A stretch of DNA of 43,287 nt from Aerococcus sp. 1KP-2016. GTDB taxonomy: Bacteria > Bacillota > Bacilli > Lactobacillales > Aerococcaceae. The position numbers and the translations under genes are program-made. The stretch covers positions 1-43,287 of the forward strand of contig NZ_NEEY01000012.1 in NCBI RefSeq assembly GCF_002252085.1. The letters run 5' to 3'. Shown piece after piece: positions 1-8,346 of the stretch. The notes beneath the pieces were generated by a model. The model saw only the letters and a program-made list of their open reading frames with translations. It was not told the origin of the DNA and searched no databases. The first letter of the stretch is position 1; each line of letters begins with the position of its first letter.

Positions 1-441
1 TCGGATGCCGTGCTGCTGACGCTGGCTGAACGGCAGACACGCTTTGAAGTCATCCTAAAGTTGAACGGGAAGGACACCGAATCGGTGGACCAAGCGGTTC
101 AACAGCTAAGAGAACGGGCTGGCGCTAACTTCGATCAATTATTTAAGACCGTTACATCCGACAATGGCTCGGAGTTTTCTGGGTTACACGATGCTCTGCA
201 AGATGTAGCTGACGTCTATTTCAGCCACCCCTATGCTTCTTGGGAGCGTGGGACGAGCGAAAACCAGCACAAATTAATTCGCCGTTTCGTCCCCAAGGGA
301 AGCCCGATTAGTGAGGTGAGCGAGAACCAGATTTTGCGGATCCAGCGTTGGATGAACGATTACCCGCGGAAAATTTTGGGTTATGCGACACCACATGATA
401 CATTCGTCCAGGCATTCAAGCAAGAACGGTTGGTGGCTTGA
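1..441 (+). CDS. IS30-family transposase, C-terminal part (5' end outside window)
   Basis: The reading frame is open from base 1 (Ser-Asp-Ala-Val-Leu-Leu-Thr-Leu) to TGA at 439-441, so the gene begins upstream. It looks like the catalytic C-terminal half of an IS30-type DDE transposase: a beta-strand region with ERQTRFEVILKL, then the second catalytic Asp in SDNGSEF, then the ERGTSENQ segment carrying the catalytic Glu, and the family-typical RRFVPKG stretch. The tail has the usual RIQRWMNDYPRKILGY motif. The first catalytic Asp and the DNA-binding N-terminus lie outside the window. The gene is probably intact upstream, but this cannot be seen here. It marks a mobile-element edge at the left end. 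Confidence 0.9.
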   Translation, partial: SDAVLLTLAERQTRFEVILKLNGKDTESVDQAVQQLRERAGANFDQLFKTVTSDNGSEFSGLHDALQDVADVYFSHPYASWERGTSENQHKLIRRFVPKGSPISEVSENQILRIQRWMNDYPRKILGYATPHDTFVQAFKQERLVA

Positions 442-672
442 CCCATTATTCCTTGATAACGATCCTCACTCGGGACATGGCTTCATGTCTGGAAAGCTGG
501 CCTGGGGCCAGAATCGTCTGAAGACTATCATACCTCAGTTCATTATCAAGGCCTCACTGATTTAGAATAACGAGGCAGTTACGGTATCAAACAAATGAGT
601 TACCTGTAGTGGCTAACTTAAACTTGAAATTTATGAAAAGTAAATAAAGCAAAGAAACTTTATTATAGAATC
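442..672. other. Intergenic stretch after the IS30 gene
   Basis: No convincing gene. A small inverted repeat (GCCTC at 551-555, GAGGC at 572-576) is the only structure seen before the terminator at 673-717. The right inverted repeat of the IS30 element should fall here, but it cannot be defined without the left end. Confidence 0.4.
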
Positions 673-717
673 AAAAAACCGGGAGATCTAGCTTCGACGC
701 TAGGTCTCCCGGTTTTT
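673..717. terminator. Strong bidirectional intrinsic terminator below dhaL
   Basis: Hairpin arms CCGGGAGAtCTAGC and GCTAGgTCTCCCGG around a TTCGAC loop, with an A-run before and a T-run after on both strands. It lies 7 bases past the dhaL stop and so ends the leftward dha operon. It would also stop rightward read-through from the IS. Confidence 0.9.
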
Positions 718-723
718 CTTCTA

Positions 724-1295
724 TTATAAGGTCGCTAACAGGGCTTCAAACAAATATATGCTTGATTCTGCACCTGGATCAGGTTCACCGATGGAACGGT
801 CACCGTAGTATGAGGCACGTCCTTTAGTGGCTTTGAGTCCGGTTGTTGTTTCACGAGCTTGGTCTAATGTTTCTTGGGTTAAACTTCCTGTTTTCAAGGC
901 TTCTATAGCGGGATGCCATACATCGACCATGGTTTTTTCACCTAGGTCAGCCTTACCACGTTGTTGAATTTTGTCTAATCCGGCAGCAAAGATTTCGCTT
1001 AGATCATCTGTCTTCTTCACAGCGCCAGACATGGCTAGGAAGGCAGAACCGTATAAAGGACCGGATGCGCCACCAATTTTACTCATCAATGTTTGGGCAA
1101 CAGTCATGAACAAGGCGGGCACATCAGTAGGTGCCTTTGTTTCAAGGGCTTCTTTGGTTGCAACCGCACCACGGGCCATGTTATTCCCATGGTCACCGTC
1201 TCCAATTTTTGGTCTAAGTCACTTAAATAGGCTTTTTCTTCGATTAATTTATCAAACCAGGGATTTAACCAGGCTAGAACATCAGTTACTTCCAT
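724..1295 (-). pseudogene. dhaL: Dihydroxyacetone kinase ADP-binding subunit DhaL, frameshifted
   Basis: DhaL carries the tightly bound ADP that is rephosphorylated by DhaM and phosphorylates dihydroxyacetone held on DhaK. The N-terminal part (MEVTDVLAWLNPWFDKL, from ATG at 1293-1295 behind GAGAGGA) and the C-terminal part (ending SSIYLFEALLATL) lie in different frames. In the joined frame the Mg-ADP motif reads IGDGDHGNNMARG. The break falls exactly there: the coding strand has five A residues (T-run at 1206-1210) where six would restore the frame. As written, the subunit cannot be made and its Asp cluster is lost from the first frame. The rest of the domain, including the YYGDRSIGEPDPGA stretch, is well conserved, so this is either a very recent mutation or a homopolymer sequencing error. 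It is the last gene of the dha operon, 22 bases after dhaK. Confidence 0.88.
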
Positions 1296-1317
1296 ATATA
1301 TCAATCCTCTCAATTAA

Positions 1318-2316
1318 CTAACCCCAAGCAGCCGTATTCACTGGTGCTTGTAAGGCTGTGATCCATTCTGCATCTTCACTAGGCACTTTAAGTAGGGTCA
1401 ATGAGGCACCTTCCATGTCTAGAGATGTCATGAGATTGCCGACTTTGACGAAATCAATTTGCAATCCAGCAGCAGTTAATTGTTCATGGATATCATTCCA
1501 GAATAAGTAAAGCTCCATTAACGGCGTACCACCCATACCATTGACGAGGACAGCATAGTGGTTGCCTTCAGCCCAAGCAAATTCTTCATTTAGACGGGCA
1601 ATCAATTCGGCTGCCATTTCACTGGCAGGTTTAATTTTTTCGCGGCGGTAGCCAGGTTCGCCGTGTATACCAATGCCGTATTCAAATTCGTCGGCCGCGA
1701 TGTCAAAGCCCGGCTTGCCGACTTCTGGAACAGTAGCCGCTGAGAGGGCAAGACCAATGGATTTGAGGTTGTTATTTACTTTTACAGCGATATCAGCCAG
1801 TTCGGTTAGTGATTTGCCTTGGTCGGCGTAGTAACCGATGATTTTGTGCATGAAGACTGTTCCGGCAATGCCACGACGGCCAGCTGTATAAGTGGAATCT
1901 TCCATAGCAATGTCGTCGTCTACGATAATAGCGGCTGTTTCGATACCTTCAGCTTCAGCGAATTCTTGGGCGATTTCAAAGTTCATTACGTCACCAGTAT
2001 AGTTTTTGATTACTAAAAAGACGCCAGCCCCATTGTCTGCAGCTTTGATACCTTCGAAGATTTGGTCAGGTGTTGGAGAGGTAAATACTTCACCGGATAC
2101 GGCAGCTGATAGCATACCTTTGCCGACGAAACCTGCATGACTTGGTTCGTGACCAGAGCCACCTCCAGAAACGATACCCACGATGTTTGGTGTTTCAACA
2201 GTTCGGTACAAGACCTGGGTGTCGGGCACTTGGGCAAGGATATCAGCATGTGCACTGGCTAGTCCTTTGACCATTTGTGTGACAACATCACCGGGTTGAT
2301 TGATAATTTTTTTCAT
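1318..2316 (-). CDS. dhaK: PTS-dependent dihydroxyacetone kinase, substrate-binding subunit DhaK
   Basis: A 332-residue cytoplasmic subunit that binds dihydroxyacetone covalently (hemiaminal to a His) and presents it to DhaL-ADP/ATP for phosphorylation to DHAP. The glycine-rich segment SGGGSGHEPSHAGFVGKG sits near residue 50 and is followed by the AAVSGEVFTSPTPDQI signature. The covalent-binding His is in GIGIHGEPGYRRE near residue 220. Length and domain order are those of a full DhaK. The ATG start follows GAGGAGGTTATCTC. It lies 42 bases downstream of dhaM and is the middle gene of the leftward dhaM-dhaK-dhaL unit. The key residues appear intact. Activity would depend on the status of the broken dhaL. 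Confidence 0.96.
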   Translation of the reverse strand: MKKIINQPGDVVTQMVKGLASAHADILAQVPDTQVLYRTVETPNIVGIVSGGGSGHEPSHAGFVGKGMLSAAVSGEVFTSPTPDQIFEGIKAADNGAGVFLVIKNYTGDVMNFEIAQEFAEAEGIETAAIIVDDDIAMEDSTYTAGRRGIAGTVFMHKIIGYYADQGKSLTELADIAVKVNNNLKSIGLALSAATVPEVGKPGFDIAADEFEYGIGIHGEPGYRREKIKPASEMAAELIARLNEEFAWAEGNHYAVLVNGMGGTPLMELYLFWNDIHEQLTAAGLQIDFVKVGNLMTSLDMEGASLTLLKVPSEDAEWITALQAPVNTAAWG

Positions 2317-2358
2317 TGAGATAACCTCCTCAGGTTTTATATATCTATGACAAAAAAT

Positions 2359-2745
2359 TTAACTTTGTTTCTTGACTGCTTGCAGCAATTCCTCTGGTGT
2401 ACGATCTATGGTCGATTGGACTGCCCCAACATATGCACCTTCCACCAGCGGGCCTTTAACTAGATGGGTGTGGCTTTTAGCGTCATCATCCAGGAAATCG
2501 AGGGCGGTTTCAGCGGATAAGACAGCTGAGCCCATGTCGGTGAAGATGAAGATTTCCTTGTCGGGATTGGCAAGAATAGGATCTAGAATTCTGTTGACGG
2601 ATGTCCCGATTTCGCCATCATCAGTACCTCCAGCGGCGATTACTTCAAATCTGTTATTGTCGTCGGGCACCATGGTTTCTAGCAATTCTTTCAAACCTTC
2701 AGTAATCTGTTGGCTGTGTGAAACGAGTATCAGTAAATTTGACAT
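2359..2745 (-). CDS. dhaM: Phosphotransferase subunit DhaM (EIIA-Man-like)
   Basis: About 128 residues, a single EIIA-mannose-type domain. It takes phosphate from HPr and passes it to ADP bound in DhaL. The phospho-accepting His is in LILVSHSQQITEGLKELL near the N-terminus, and FIFTDMGSAVLSAETAL matches the conserved core of DhaM/EIIA-Man. The start chosen is the ATG at 2743-2745, nine bases after GGAGG. An upstream in-frame ATG at 2751 is only three bases from that site. No HPr or EI domains are fused, unlike some proteobacterial DhaM proteins. It is the first gene of the operon, whereas dhaK-dhaL-dhaM is the commoner order. Confidence 0.93.
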   Translation of the reverse strand: MSNLLILVSHSQQITEGLKELLETMVPDDNNRFEVIAAGGTDDGEIGTSVNRILDPILANPDKEIFIFTDMGSAVLSAETALDFLDDDAKSHTHLVKGPLVEGAYVGAVQSTIDRTPEELLQAVKKQS

Positions 2746-2790
2746 ATGCATGAACCTCCAAGTTTTGGTGATATTTCCGTATGCGCTTTC

Positions 2791-2819
2791 ATTATATCAA
2801 GAATCTGTATAGACGACAA
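2791..2819 (-). promoter_or_regulatory. Promoter of the dhaMKL operon
   Basis: On the minus strand: -35 TTGTCG (2814-2819), 17-base spacer, -10 TATAAT (2791-2796), 46 bases from the dhaM start. No cre box was recognised. Confidence 0.8.
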
Positions 2820-2951
2820 GCAAGATAGGTGTCGGTGTCTATTGTGATAGGTAGAAACGATTAAAGGTAAACTATTGTCCCTTTTTCTAGATTGTGCTAG
2901 GTGTGATAAAATAATACTATCAAGTACAAGTTATGCATAGGAGGATGTAAA

Positions 2952-4130
2952 ATGGTAGATATTTTAAAAGATTATAGCCCTGACCGCTCACAAACGAAAG
3001 CAATGAAATGGCATGATTTGCCAGAAAAATTTGGGGCAAGTGATTTAGTCCCAGTTTGGATTGCGGATATGGATTTTGCGCCTGCTAAAGAAATAAAAGA
3101 AGCCTTGCAAAATTTTGTGGAAGAACAATATTATGGTTACTATTCTGTGCCAGAATCTTACTATACTGCGATTGTTGATTGGACAAAAGCTCAATACAAT
3201 TATGAAACAAAAGCTGAATGGTACCGATTCGCGCCAGGTGTGTGTACAGGTATTGCCTTTGCACTGCATGCATTTACAAACGAAGGGGACAAGGTATTGA
3301 TTCAAAACCCTGTCTATAATCCATTCCGTACGGTAATTGAAGAAGCCAACCGCACTTTAGTGATGCAAGATTTATTAGGGGATGACGTTCAAGGCTATAC
3401 CATTAATTTTGAAGCCATGGAAGATGCCTTTAAACATGACGATATTAAGGCTATCCTATTCTGTTCACCACAAAACCCAACTGGTCGCGTCTGGACAAAA
3501 GAAGAATTGACCAAAGTCGTTGATTTATGTAAAGCCTATGACGTGCTATTACTATCAGACGAAATTCACCGTGACTTAATCATGCCAGGGCATGAACATA
3601 TTGCTATCGGTAACATCGATCCAGACTATGATAACTATGTATTATTCGCATCACCATCTAAAACCTTTAACTTAGCTGGATTAAACCACTCATTCTTAGT
3701 GGTACCAAATGCTGAAAAACGTGTAAAATTAGATACTTTCTTACATAGCATTCATCTAACAGGGGGTCAACCAGCTGGATATATCGCAGCAGAAGCTGCC
3801 TATACGCATGGTGGTGAATGGTTAGATGCAGTCAATGAAATCATTTGGTCTAACTACAACTTATTGAAAGATACGATTCAAGCAGCCTTACCTGAAGTAA
3901 CGTTCAGTGATTTAGAGGGTACTTACCTTGCCTGGTTAGATTTAGGTGCCTATATGAAATCGGCAGATTTAGAAGATATTGTGCAAAATAAAGCCAAGTT
4001 AGCTGTCAACTATGGGACTTTATATTGGCCTACAAATGCTGATGATACGCATATTCGTATTAACTTAGCGACAAGACCGGAAATTATCGAAACAGCCGCT
4101 AAGAATTTGGTTGCTGCGATTAAGGGCTAA
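2952..4130 (+). CDS. patB: PatB/MalY-type aminotransferase, cystathionine beta-lyase (C-S lyase)
   Basis: 392 residues of a fold-type I PLP enzyme in the MalY/PatB subgroup, which cleaves C-S bonds of cystathionine and related cysteine conjugates, giving pyruvate, ammonia and a thiol. Visible features are the N-terminal VPVWIADMDF motif typical of the subgroup, FCSPQNPTGR, LLLSDEIHRDL, and SPSKTFNLAGL, whose Lys binds PLP. Near the C-terminus THIRINLATRPEII contains the carboxylate-binding Arg. The ATG follows AGGAGGATGTAAA. It stands alone, divergent from dhaM and convergent with the cation-efflux gene. Assignment to beta-lyase rather than a true aminotransferase rests on subgroup motifs. 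The physiological substrate is not shown by context. Confidence 0.9.
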   Translation: MVDILKDYSPDRSQTKAMKWHDLPEKFGASDLVPVWIADMDFAPAKEIKEALQNFVEEQYYGYYSVPESYYTAIVDWTKAQYNYETKAEWYRFAPGVCTGIAFALHAFTNEGDKVLIQNPVYNPFRTVIEEANRTLVMQDLLGDDVQGYTINFEAMEDAFKHDDIKAILFCSPQNPTGRVWTKEELTKVVDLCKAYDVLLLSDEIHRDLIMPGHEHIAIGNIDPDYDNYVLFASPSKTFNLAGLNHSFLVVPNAEKRVKLDTFLHSIHLTGGQPAGYIAAEAAYTHGGEWLDAVNEIIWSNYNLLKDTIQAALPEVTFSDLEGTYLAWLDLGAYMKSADLEDIVQNKAKLAVNYGTLYWPTNADDTHIRINLATRPEIIETAAKNLVAAIKG

Positions 4131-4153
4131 AGTTTCTATTAGGCGAGTAAAGT

Positions 4154-4193
4154 AAAAAATGTGGTTGAGACTATCAGATCTCAACCACATTTT
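4154..4193. terminator. Bidirectional terminator between patB and the cation-efflux gene
   Basis: Perfect arms TGTGGTTGAGA and TCTCAACCACA with a CTATCAGA loop, flanked by A and T runs on both sides. It is well placed between two convergent genes. Confidence 0.88.
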
Positions 4194-4265
4194 CGTGTAA
4201 CTTTTTTCTAATGATATGTTTTCTTACATTATCGACTGTTTAAGTCTTACCTTGCATAGGCGAAT

Positions 4266-5158
4266 TTAACGGAAGGGTTCCACATGGACATCAATGGCGG
4301 TGATGTTACCTGTATTTTGCAGTGTAGTTTCCACCACTTCTGTGATATCATGGCCTGCTTGAACCGAGATATGCGGGTCCACGTAAATGGTGATATCGAT
4401 GTAAATATTGGCACCATAATTACGTCCGCGTATGTCCGCTACAGATACAACGCCGGGGATATCTTCAACGATATGCTTGTAGTCGTCAAGTTCTGTTTGC
4501 GGGAAACCGTCTGACAAGGCGAAGGCAGAATCCCGAAAGATATCCAAGCCAGATTTCACAATAATTAGCCCAACAATCACGGCCATAGCGCCATCCAACC
4601 AAGCAATGCCTGTTCGACTTAAAATAACGGATAAGGCGGTGGCAAAAGAGGTGAGTGCATCGGCTAGATTATCTTTGGCGGATGCTTTCAAACTAGGGCT
4701 ATATAATTTTTGCCCGAGCGTATTGTTATACCAGTAAACACCAGACATCACGACGCCGGATGCGAGTCCGATAATCGCGTTGATAGGTGTTGGCGTATCA
4801 TAGTCCTGGTTGATCAGGGAGATGATAGAGTCTTTGGTTAAGGTAATCCCAATATAGAAAATGACGAGGACATGATTAAGGTTGTAATGGTTTCAATTTT
4901 ATAGTGACCATAACGATGGTTTTGGTCGGCTGGACGTTGGGAGAGGATCATGCCAATTAGTAGGGCAATTGATGCGAAGGCATCGGTAAAGTTATTCATC
5001 CCATCCGCAAAAACGGCATTTGAATGAAAATTGGCACCAACGAATAATTTGCTAGTCGAAATAATGATATAGGCCGCGATACTTAGATAAATCCCACGTT
5101 TTGCTAATTTGGGATTTGGATTATGATTTGAGGTCATCTTGTTTTGGTCATTTACCAT
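4266..5158 (-). pseudogene. Cation diffusion facilitator (CDF) family transporter, frameshifted
   Basis: Together the two frames make a ~297-residue CDF protein: six membrane segments plus a cytoplasmic C-terminal domain. These proteins export divalent cations (Zn, Mn, Fe or Co) in exchange for protons. The N-terminal part contains AVFADGMNNFTDAFAS (metal-site helix 2) and HRYGHYKIETITTLI. The C-terminal part contains KASAKDNLADALTS (helix 5) and the ferredoxin-like domain ending DVHVEPFR. The frame changes around 4866-4880: read-through needs one added base after LIMS, then VIFYIGITLTKDS follows in the other frame. The start is ATG 5156-5158 behind AAAGGAAG. An ATG further upstream lacks a ribosome site. 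The metal specificity cannot be read safely from the motifs. Confidence 0.87.
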
Positions 5159-5317
5159 TTGAATAAGCTTCCTTTCGATAGATGAATGAAGGCGAAATGT
5201 TGCCAATATGCAAAAAACGCAATTCTTTATATTATAGGCGCCTACTTCATACATTGCAAGGTATAACCTTAAGAAAATAAGTCAAAAATTTCATGCCATT
5301 TTTAACATAAATTTTCA

Positions 5318-5346
5318 TTGACTATTTATGTCAACTAATATAACAT
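5318..5346 (+). promoter_or_regulatory. glnR promoter with overlapping GlnR/TnrA box
   Basis: -35 TTGACT (5318-5323), 17-base spacer, -10 TAACAT (5341-5346). The sequence TGTCA-N7-TAACA at 5329-5345 fits the GlnR/TnrA consensus TGTNA-N7-TNACA exactly and covers the spacer and most of the -10, so autorepression is expected. Confidence 0.88.
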
Positions 5347-5387
5347 GAGATTAAAATACAATTAAAAATGAATGAAGGTGAATTTGT

Positions 5388-5762
5388 ATGAAGGAAAAAG
5401 AACTGCGACGAACCTTAGCTGTTTTCCCAATTGGCACAGTCGTGCAGTTAACGGATTTAACACCTCGACAGGTACGTTACTACGAAGAACAAAAGCTGAT
5501 TAAGCCTAAACGTTCCGAAACGAATCGCCGAATGTATTCCCTTAATGATGTAGATAGACTCCTTGAAATCAAAGATTATTTAAACGAAGGCATGAGTATT
5601 CAAGCCATTTACAATACCTATAATCGTCAACATATTCAACCGAAGTCAAGTAACACAAAACAATTAACCGATGAGGATGTAAGACGCATTCTCTATAACG
5701 AAATTTTGAACCAGGGTGGCTTTCGAAACACCAACCCGGATCAAGACTACCCAATGAGATAG
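5388..5762 (+). CDS. glnR: Nitrogen-metabolism repressor GlnR (MerR family)
   Basis: 124 residues. The N-terminal winged-helix MerR domain shows LTDLTPRQVRYYEEQKLIKP and NRRMYSLNDVDRLLEIKDYL, the form typical of GlnR/TnrA. The C-terminal tail (DQDYPMR end) is short, as in GlnR, where it senses feedback-inhibited glutamine synthetase. It represses nitrogen-assimilation genes when glutamine is plentiful. An exact GlnR box overlaps its own promoter. In many Bacilli glnR is followed directly by glnA. Here it is followed by structured repeats and dapL, so glnA must lie elsewhere or be absent. The stop codon TAG is itself part of the first repeat (GATAGAGTGCGAC from 5758). Confidence 0.93.
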   Translation: MKEKELRRTLAVFPIGTVVQLTDLTPRQVRYYEEQKLIKPKRSETNRRMYSLNDVDRLLEIKDYLNEGMSIQAIYNTYNRQHIQPKSSNTKQLTDEDVRRILYNEILNQGGFRNTNPDQDYPMR

Positions 5763-6043
5763 AGTGCGACTAGAACCGTTCAGCCCTCAACCGGTGGAAG
5801 ATTAGCGCCCGTGATGACGGAAGACATCGCCAGCTAATCTGAAGTGGGCAGAGGGTTGGTTCTAGGAGCAGGTTTTGATAGAGTGCGACAAGAGGCGTTT
5901 AGATTTGAACCGTTGGAAGAAAATGAACTTAAAGCCCGTACTTTGGGATTTAAGGATTTTTCTGAAACGCAGTCAAATCTGCCTCTAGGAACACATTTTG
6001 ATAGAGTATGACAAGAACCGTTCAGCCCTCAACCGGTGGAAAA
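5758..6043 (+). repeat. Three head-to-tail copies of a ~120-bp structured repeat
   Basis: Copies begin at 5758, 5877 and 6000 with GATAGAGTGCGAC, GATAGAGTGCGAC and GATAGAGTATGAC. Copies 1 and 2 each fold into a long imperfect stem. In copy 1 the pairs include AGATTAGC/GCTAATCT and TAGAACC.../...GGTTCTA. In copy 2 they include AGAGGC/GCCTCT, AGATTTGA/TCAAATCT and CTTAAAGCCC/GGGATTTAAG. Copy 3 is cut off after CCTCAACCGGTGGAA, which matches copy 1 exactly. The block fills the glnR-dapL gap and is related in form to the element at 31391-31556. Its function is unknown. Confidence 0.8.
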
Positions 6044-6080
6044 AACAAAAATCGTGCATATATAATGGAGGAGTTTTCAA

Positions 6081-7310
6081 ATGAATCAAATTAATAAAGA
6101 TTACCAACGCTTACCAGGCTCTTATTTATTTGCAGAAGTAAAACGTCGTCAAGCAGCTTATGAAGCAGCTAACCCAGACAAGGATGTTATCCGTTTAGGT
6201 GTTGGGGATGTTACCTTGCCACTTGCACCAGCAGTTATCGAAGCATTACATAAAGCTGTAGACGAGCAAGCAAATGCTGACACATTCAAAGGTTATGCAC
6301 CAGATCATGGTTACGATTTCTTACGCGAAGCCATTCAAAAAAATGAATTTGCAGCTCGTGGTGCCGACATTTCCGTAGACGAAATTGTGATTTCTGATGG
6401 GGCAAAATCTGACTCCTCAAACATCCAAGAAATCTTTGGCCCAGACATTAAAATTGCCGTTGGTGATCCAGTATATCCCGTTTACGTAGACTCAAACATT
6501 ATGGCTGGTCGCGGTGGGGACTACAACGAGGAAACTGGTAAATGGTCTGACTTAGTTTACCTATCTGCAACCGCGGAAAATGATTTCAAACCATCATTAC
6601 CTAATGAGCATGTGGACCTTGTTTACCTATGCTATCCAAATAACCCAACAGGTACGACTTTAAACACAGCCGACCTACAAGAATGGGTTGACTGGGCGAA
6701 TGCCAACGACGCAATCCTTATTTTTGACTCAGCGTATGAATCATTCATTACGGAAGACGATGTGCCACATTCAATCTTTGAATTACCAGGCGCGCGTACA
6801 TGTGCGATTGAGATTCGTTCATTCTCTAAACGTGCTGGTTTCACTGGTTTACGTTTAGGTGCAACGATTATCCCTAAAGAAGTAGAAATCGATGGCGTGT
6901 CACTATTAGACATGTGGAAACGTCGTATCTCTACCAAATTCAATGGTGCACCATACATCGTTCAACGTGCAGGTGAAGCAACATATACAGAAGAAGGTAA
7001 AGCGCAACTAGAAGAAAACATCGCTTACTACCGTCGCAACGCAACACTAATCCGCGAAGGTCTAGAAGAAGCAGGTTTCGAAGTCTTCGGTGGTATCAAC
7101 GCACCATACGTATGGATGAAAACGCCAAACGGCATGGACTCATGGGACTTCTTCGACTACCTATTAGAAACAGTTCAAATCGTTGGTACACCAGGCGTAG
7201 GCTTCGGCCCTTCAGGCGCAGGCTACTTCCGTCTAACTGCCTTCAATACCTATGAAAAAACAGCAGAAGCAATCGAACGTATCAAGGGCTTGAAAGCACA
7301 AAACGCATAA
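6081..7310 (+). CDS. dapL: LL-diaminopimelate aminotransferase
   Basis: 409 residues, the usual length for DapL, which converts tetrahydrodipicolinate directly to LL-diaminopimelate with glutamate as amino donor, bypassing the succinylase or acetylase steps of lysine and peptidoglycan precursor synthesis. Visible motifs: RLGVGDVTLPLAPAV, KGYAPDHGYDFLREAI, LCYPNNPTGT (PLP-phosphate region), IFDSAYESFI, and the PLP-Lys motif IRSFSKRAGFTGLRLG. The C-terminal part has VGTPGVGFGPSGAGYFRLT. The start follows GGAGGAG seven bases upstream. No independent promoter is evident, so transcription probably comes through the repeat block from glnR, which would put it under GlnR control. That link is inference. 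Confidence 0.93.
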   Translation: MNQINKDYQRLPGSYLFAEVKRRQAAYEAANPDKDVIRLGVGDVTLPLAPAVIEALHKAVDEQANADTFKGYAPDHGYDFLREAIQKNEFAARGADISVDEIVISDGAKSDSSNIQEIFGPDIKIAVGDPVYPVYVDSNIMAGRGGDYNEETGKWSDLVYLSATAENDFKPSLPNEHVDLVYLCYPNNPTGTTLNTADLQEWVDWANANDAILIFDSAYESFITEDDVPHSIFELPGARTCAIEIRSFSKRAGFTGLRLGATIIPKEVEIDGVSLLDMWKRRISTKFNGAPYIVQRAGEATYTEEGKAQLEENIAYYRRNATLIREGLEEAGFEVFGGINAPYVWMKTPNGMDSWDFFDYLLETVQIVGTPGVGFGPSGAGYFRLTAFNTYEKTAEAIERIKGLKAQNA

Positions 7311-7339
7311 TCAAACTTGGTCATTCTATATTCGCCAAC

Positions 7340-7378
7340 TACCGGTACATCTCCGACAAGGGATGTACCGGTTTTTTT
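7340..7378 (+). terminator. Intrinsic terminator after dapL
   Basis: Arms ACCGGTACATC and GATGTACCGGT around TCCGACAAGG, followed by eight T residues. Confidence 0.92.
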
Positions 7379-7432
7379 TCTTGTCCTCGTGTTCGTTAAT
7401 TTCGATTAAAAGTGGGCGAATAATCGGAATTT

Positions 7433-7477
7433 CCTCAAGGGTAAAGTGTGATAAGATTAGACAATAACCCTTGAGGG
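7433..7477. promoter_or_regulatory. Long-spaced inverted repeat upstream of the first NlpA lipoprotein
   Basis: Exact 10-base arms CCTCAAGGGT (7433-7442) and ACCCTTGAGG (7468-7477) flank a 25-base interval containing a possible -10 (TAAGAT at 7452-7457). If that is the promoter, the two arms look like half-sites for a regulator or a DNA loop. No regulator is recognised from the motif. Confidence 0.5.
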
Positions 7478-7499
7478 AAAAGGATGGGCGTTTTGTTTT

Positions 7500-8336
7500 A
7501 TGAAGAAAAGTATTTGGATTACTTCGGCAATCGCACTTATACTAGCCGGATGTGGCAACGCTGATGCCCAAGAAACGGTAACGGTAGCTTCACGTGGTTC
7601 AGACGTGGATACATGGGAGTTCATTGCGGATTCCGACGCAGCTAAGGAGGCAGACCTAGCTATTGAAGTGGTTTCTATGGAGGGGGATGGCGTTCAAACC
7701 AACCAAGCAACCGCAGAACAGGAAGTTGATGTAAATGCCTTCCAAAACCTAAGCTACATGTATACATTTAATGAAAATTCAGATACCAAATTAGTACCCA
7801 TCGCAACAACATATCGTGAACCAATGGGTGTATATTCAGATAAATATGAAGACATCTCTGAAGTAAGTGAAGGTGATTCGGTATCAGTAGGGGTCAATAG
7901 CGCCACACAAGCTCGTCAATTGTTGGTATTGCAGGGCGCAGGGTTAATCACCTTGTCAGATGACTTTGACCCAGACAAAGGAACAGTAGAGGATATTACC
8001 GAAAATCCCTTGAATTTAGAATTTGTTCAAATAGATGAACTACAATTGGCACGCAGTTTGCAAGACGTTGATTTCTCGTTAATCGGTAACACCTTAGCGT
8101 TAGAAGCTGGTTTAAATGTCACTAAGGATGCTATATATATAGAAGAATTAGACGAAAATACAAACGGGACGATCAATGTTATCGCTACAGTAGCCGATAG
8201 AGCTGATGATGAAACCCTACAAAAATTAGGTGATTTATATCATAGCGACGAAGTGCAAAAATTTGTAGCAGAAGAATTCGAAGGTACTAAAATTGAAGTG
8301 GAAGTACCAGTGGCAGATGTGTGGACAGGAGAATAA
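7500..8336 (+). CDS. NlpA/MetQ-family substrate-binding lipoprotein (orphan)
   Basis: 278 residues. The signal peptide MKKSIWITSAIALILAGCG has lipobox LAGC, so the mature protein is anchored outside the membrane at Cys18. The body belongs to the NlpA family, binding proteins of MetNIQ-type methionine and amino-acid importers: VTVASRGSDVDTWEF near the N-terminus, AEQEVDVNAFQNLSYM, REPMGVYSDKY, and the DADF-like LARSLQDVDFSLIGN. No ATPase or permease gene lies nearby, so it either serves a transporter encoded elsewhere or has another envelope role. The ribosome site AAAAGGATGGG is rather far (about 12 bases) from ATG. Substrate not assignable. A second paralogue lies at 35330-36166. Confidence 0.85.
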   Translation: MKKSIWITSAIALILAGCGNADAQETVTVASRGSDVDTWEFIADSDAAKEADLAIEVVSMEGDGVQTNQATAEQEVDVNAFQNLSYMYTFNENSDTKLVPIATTYREPMGVYSDKYEDISEVSEGDSVSVGVNSATQARQLLVLQGAGLITLSDDFDPDKGTVEDITENPLNLEFVQIDELQLARSLQDVDFSLIGNTLALEAGLNVTKDAIYIEELDENTNGTINVIATVADRADDETLQKLGDLYHSDEVQKFVAEEFEGTKIEVEVPVADVWTGE

Positions 8337-8346
8337 ACCAAGATGG

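Noticed and set aside
971-1321. Long plus-strand frame over dhaL
   Set aside because: Shadow of the dhaL coding strand; no ribosome site or family features.
2372-2812. Plus-strand frame of 146 residues over dhaM
   Set aside because: Opposite-strand shadow of a well-supported gene, Ser-rich composition typical of such shadows.
2875-2917. A sigma-A promoter for patB
   Set aside because: TTGTCC, TTGTGC, TAAAAT and TAATAC are all present, but no pair has acceptable spacing, so none was called.
6058-6066. TATAAT at ~6060 as a dapL promoter
   Set aside because: It abuts the dapL ribosome site, leaving no room for a transcribed ribosome site, and has no -35.
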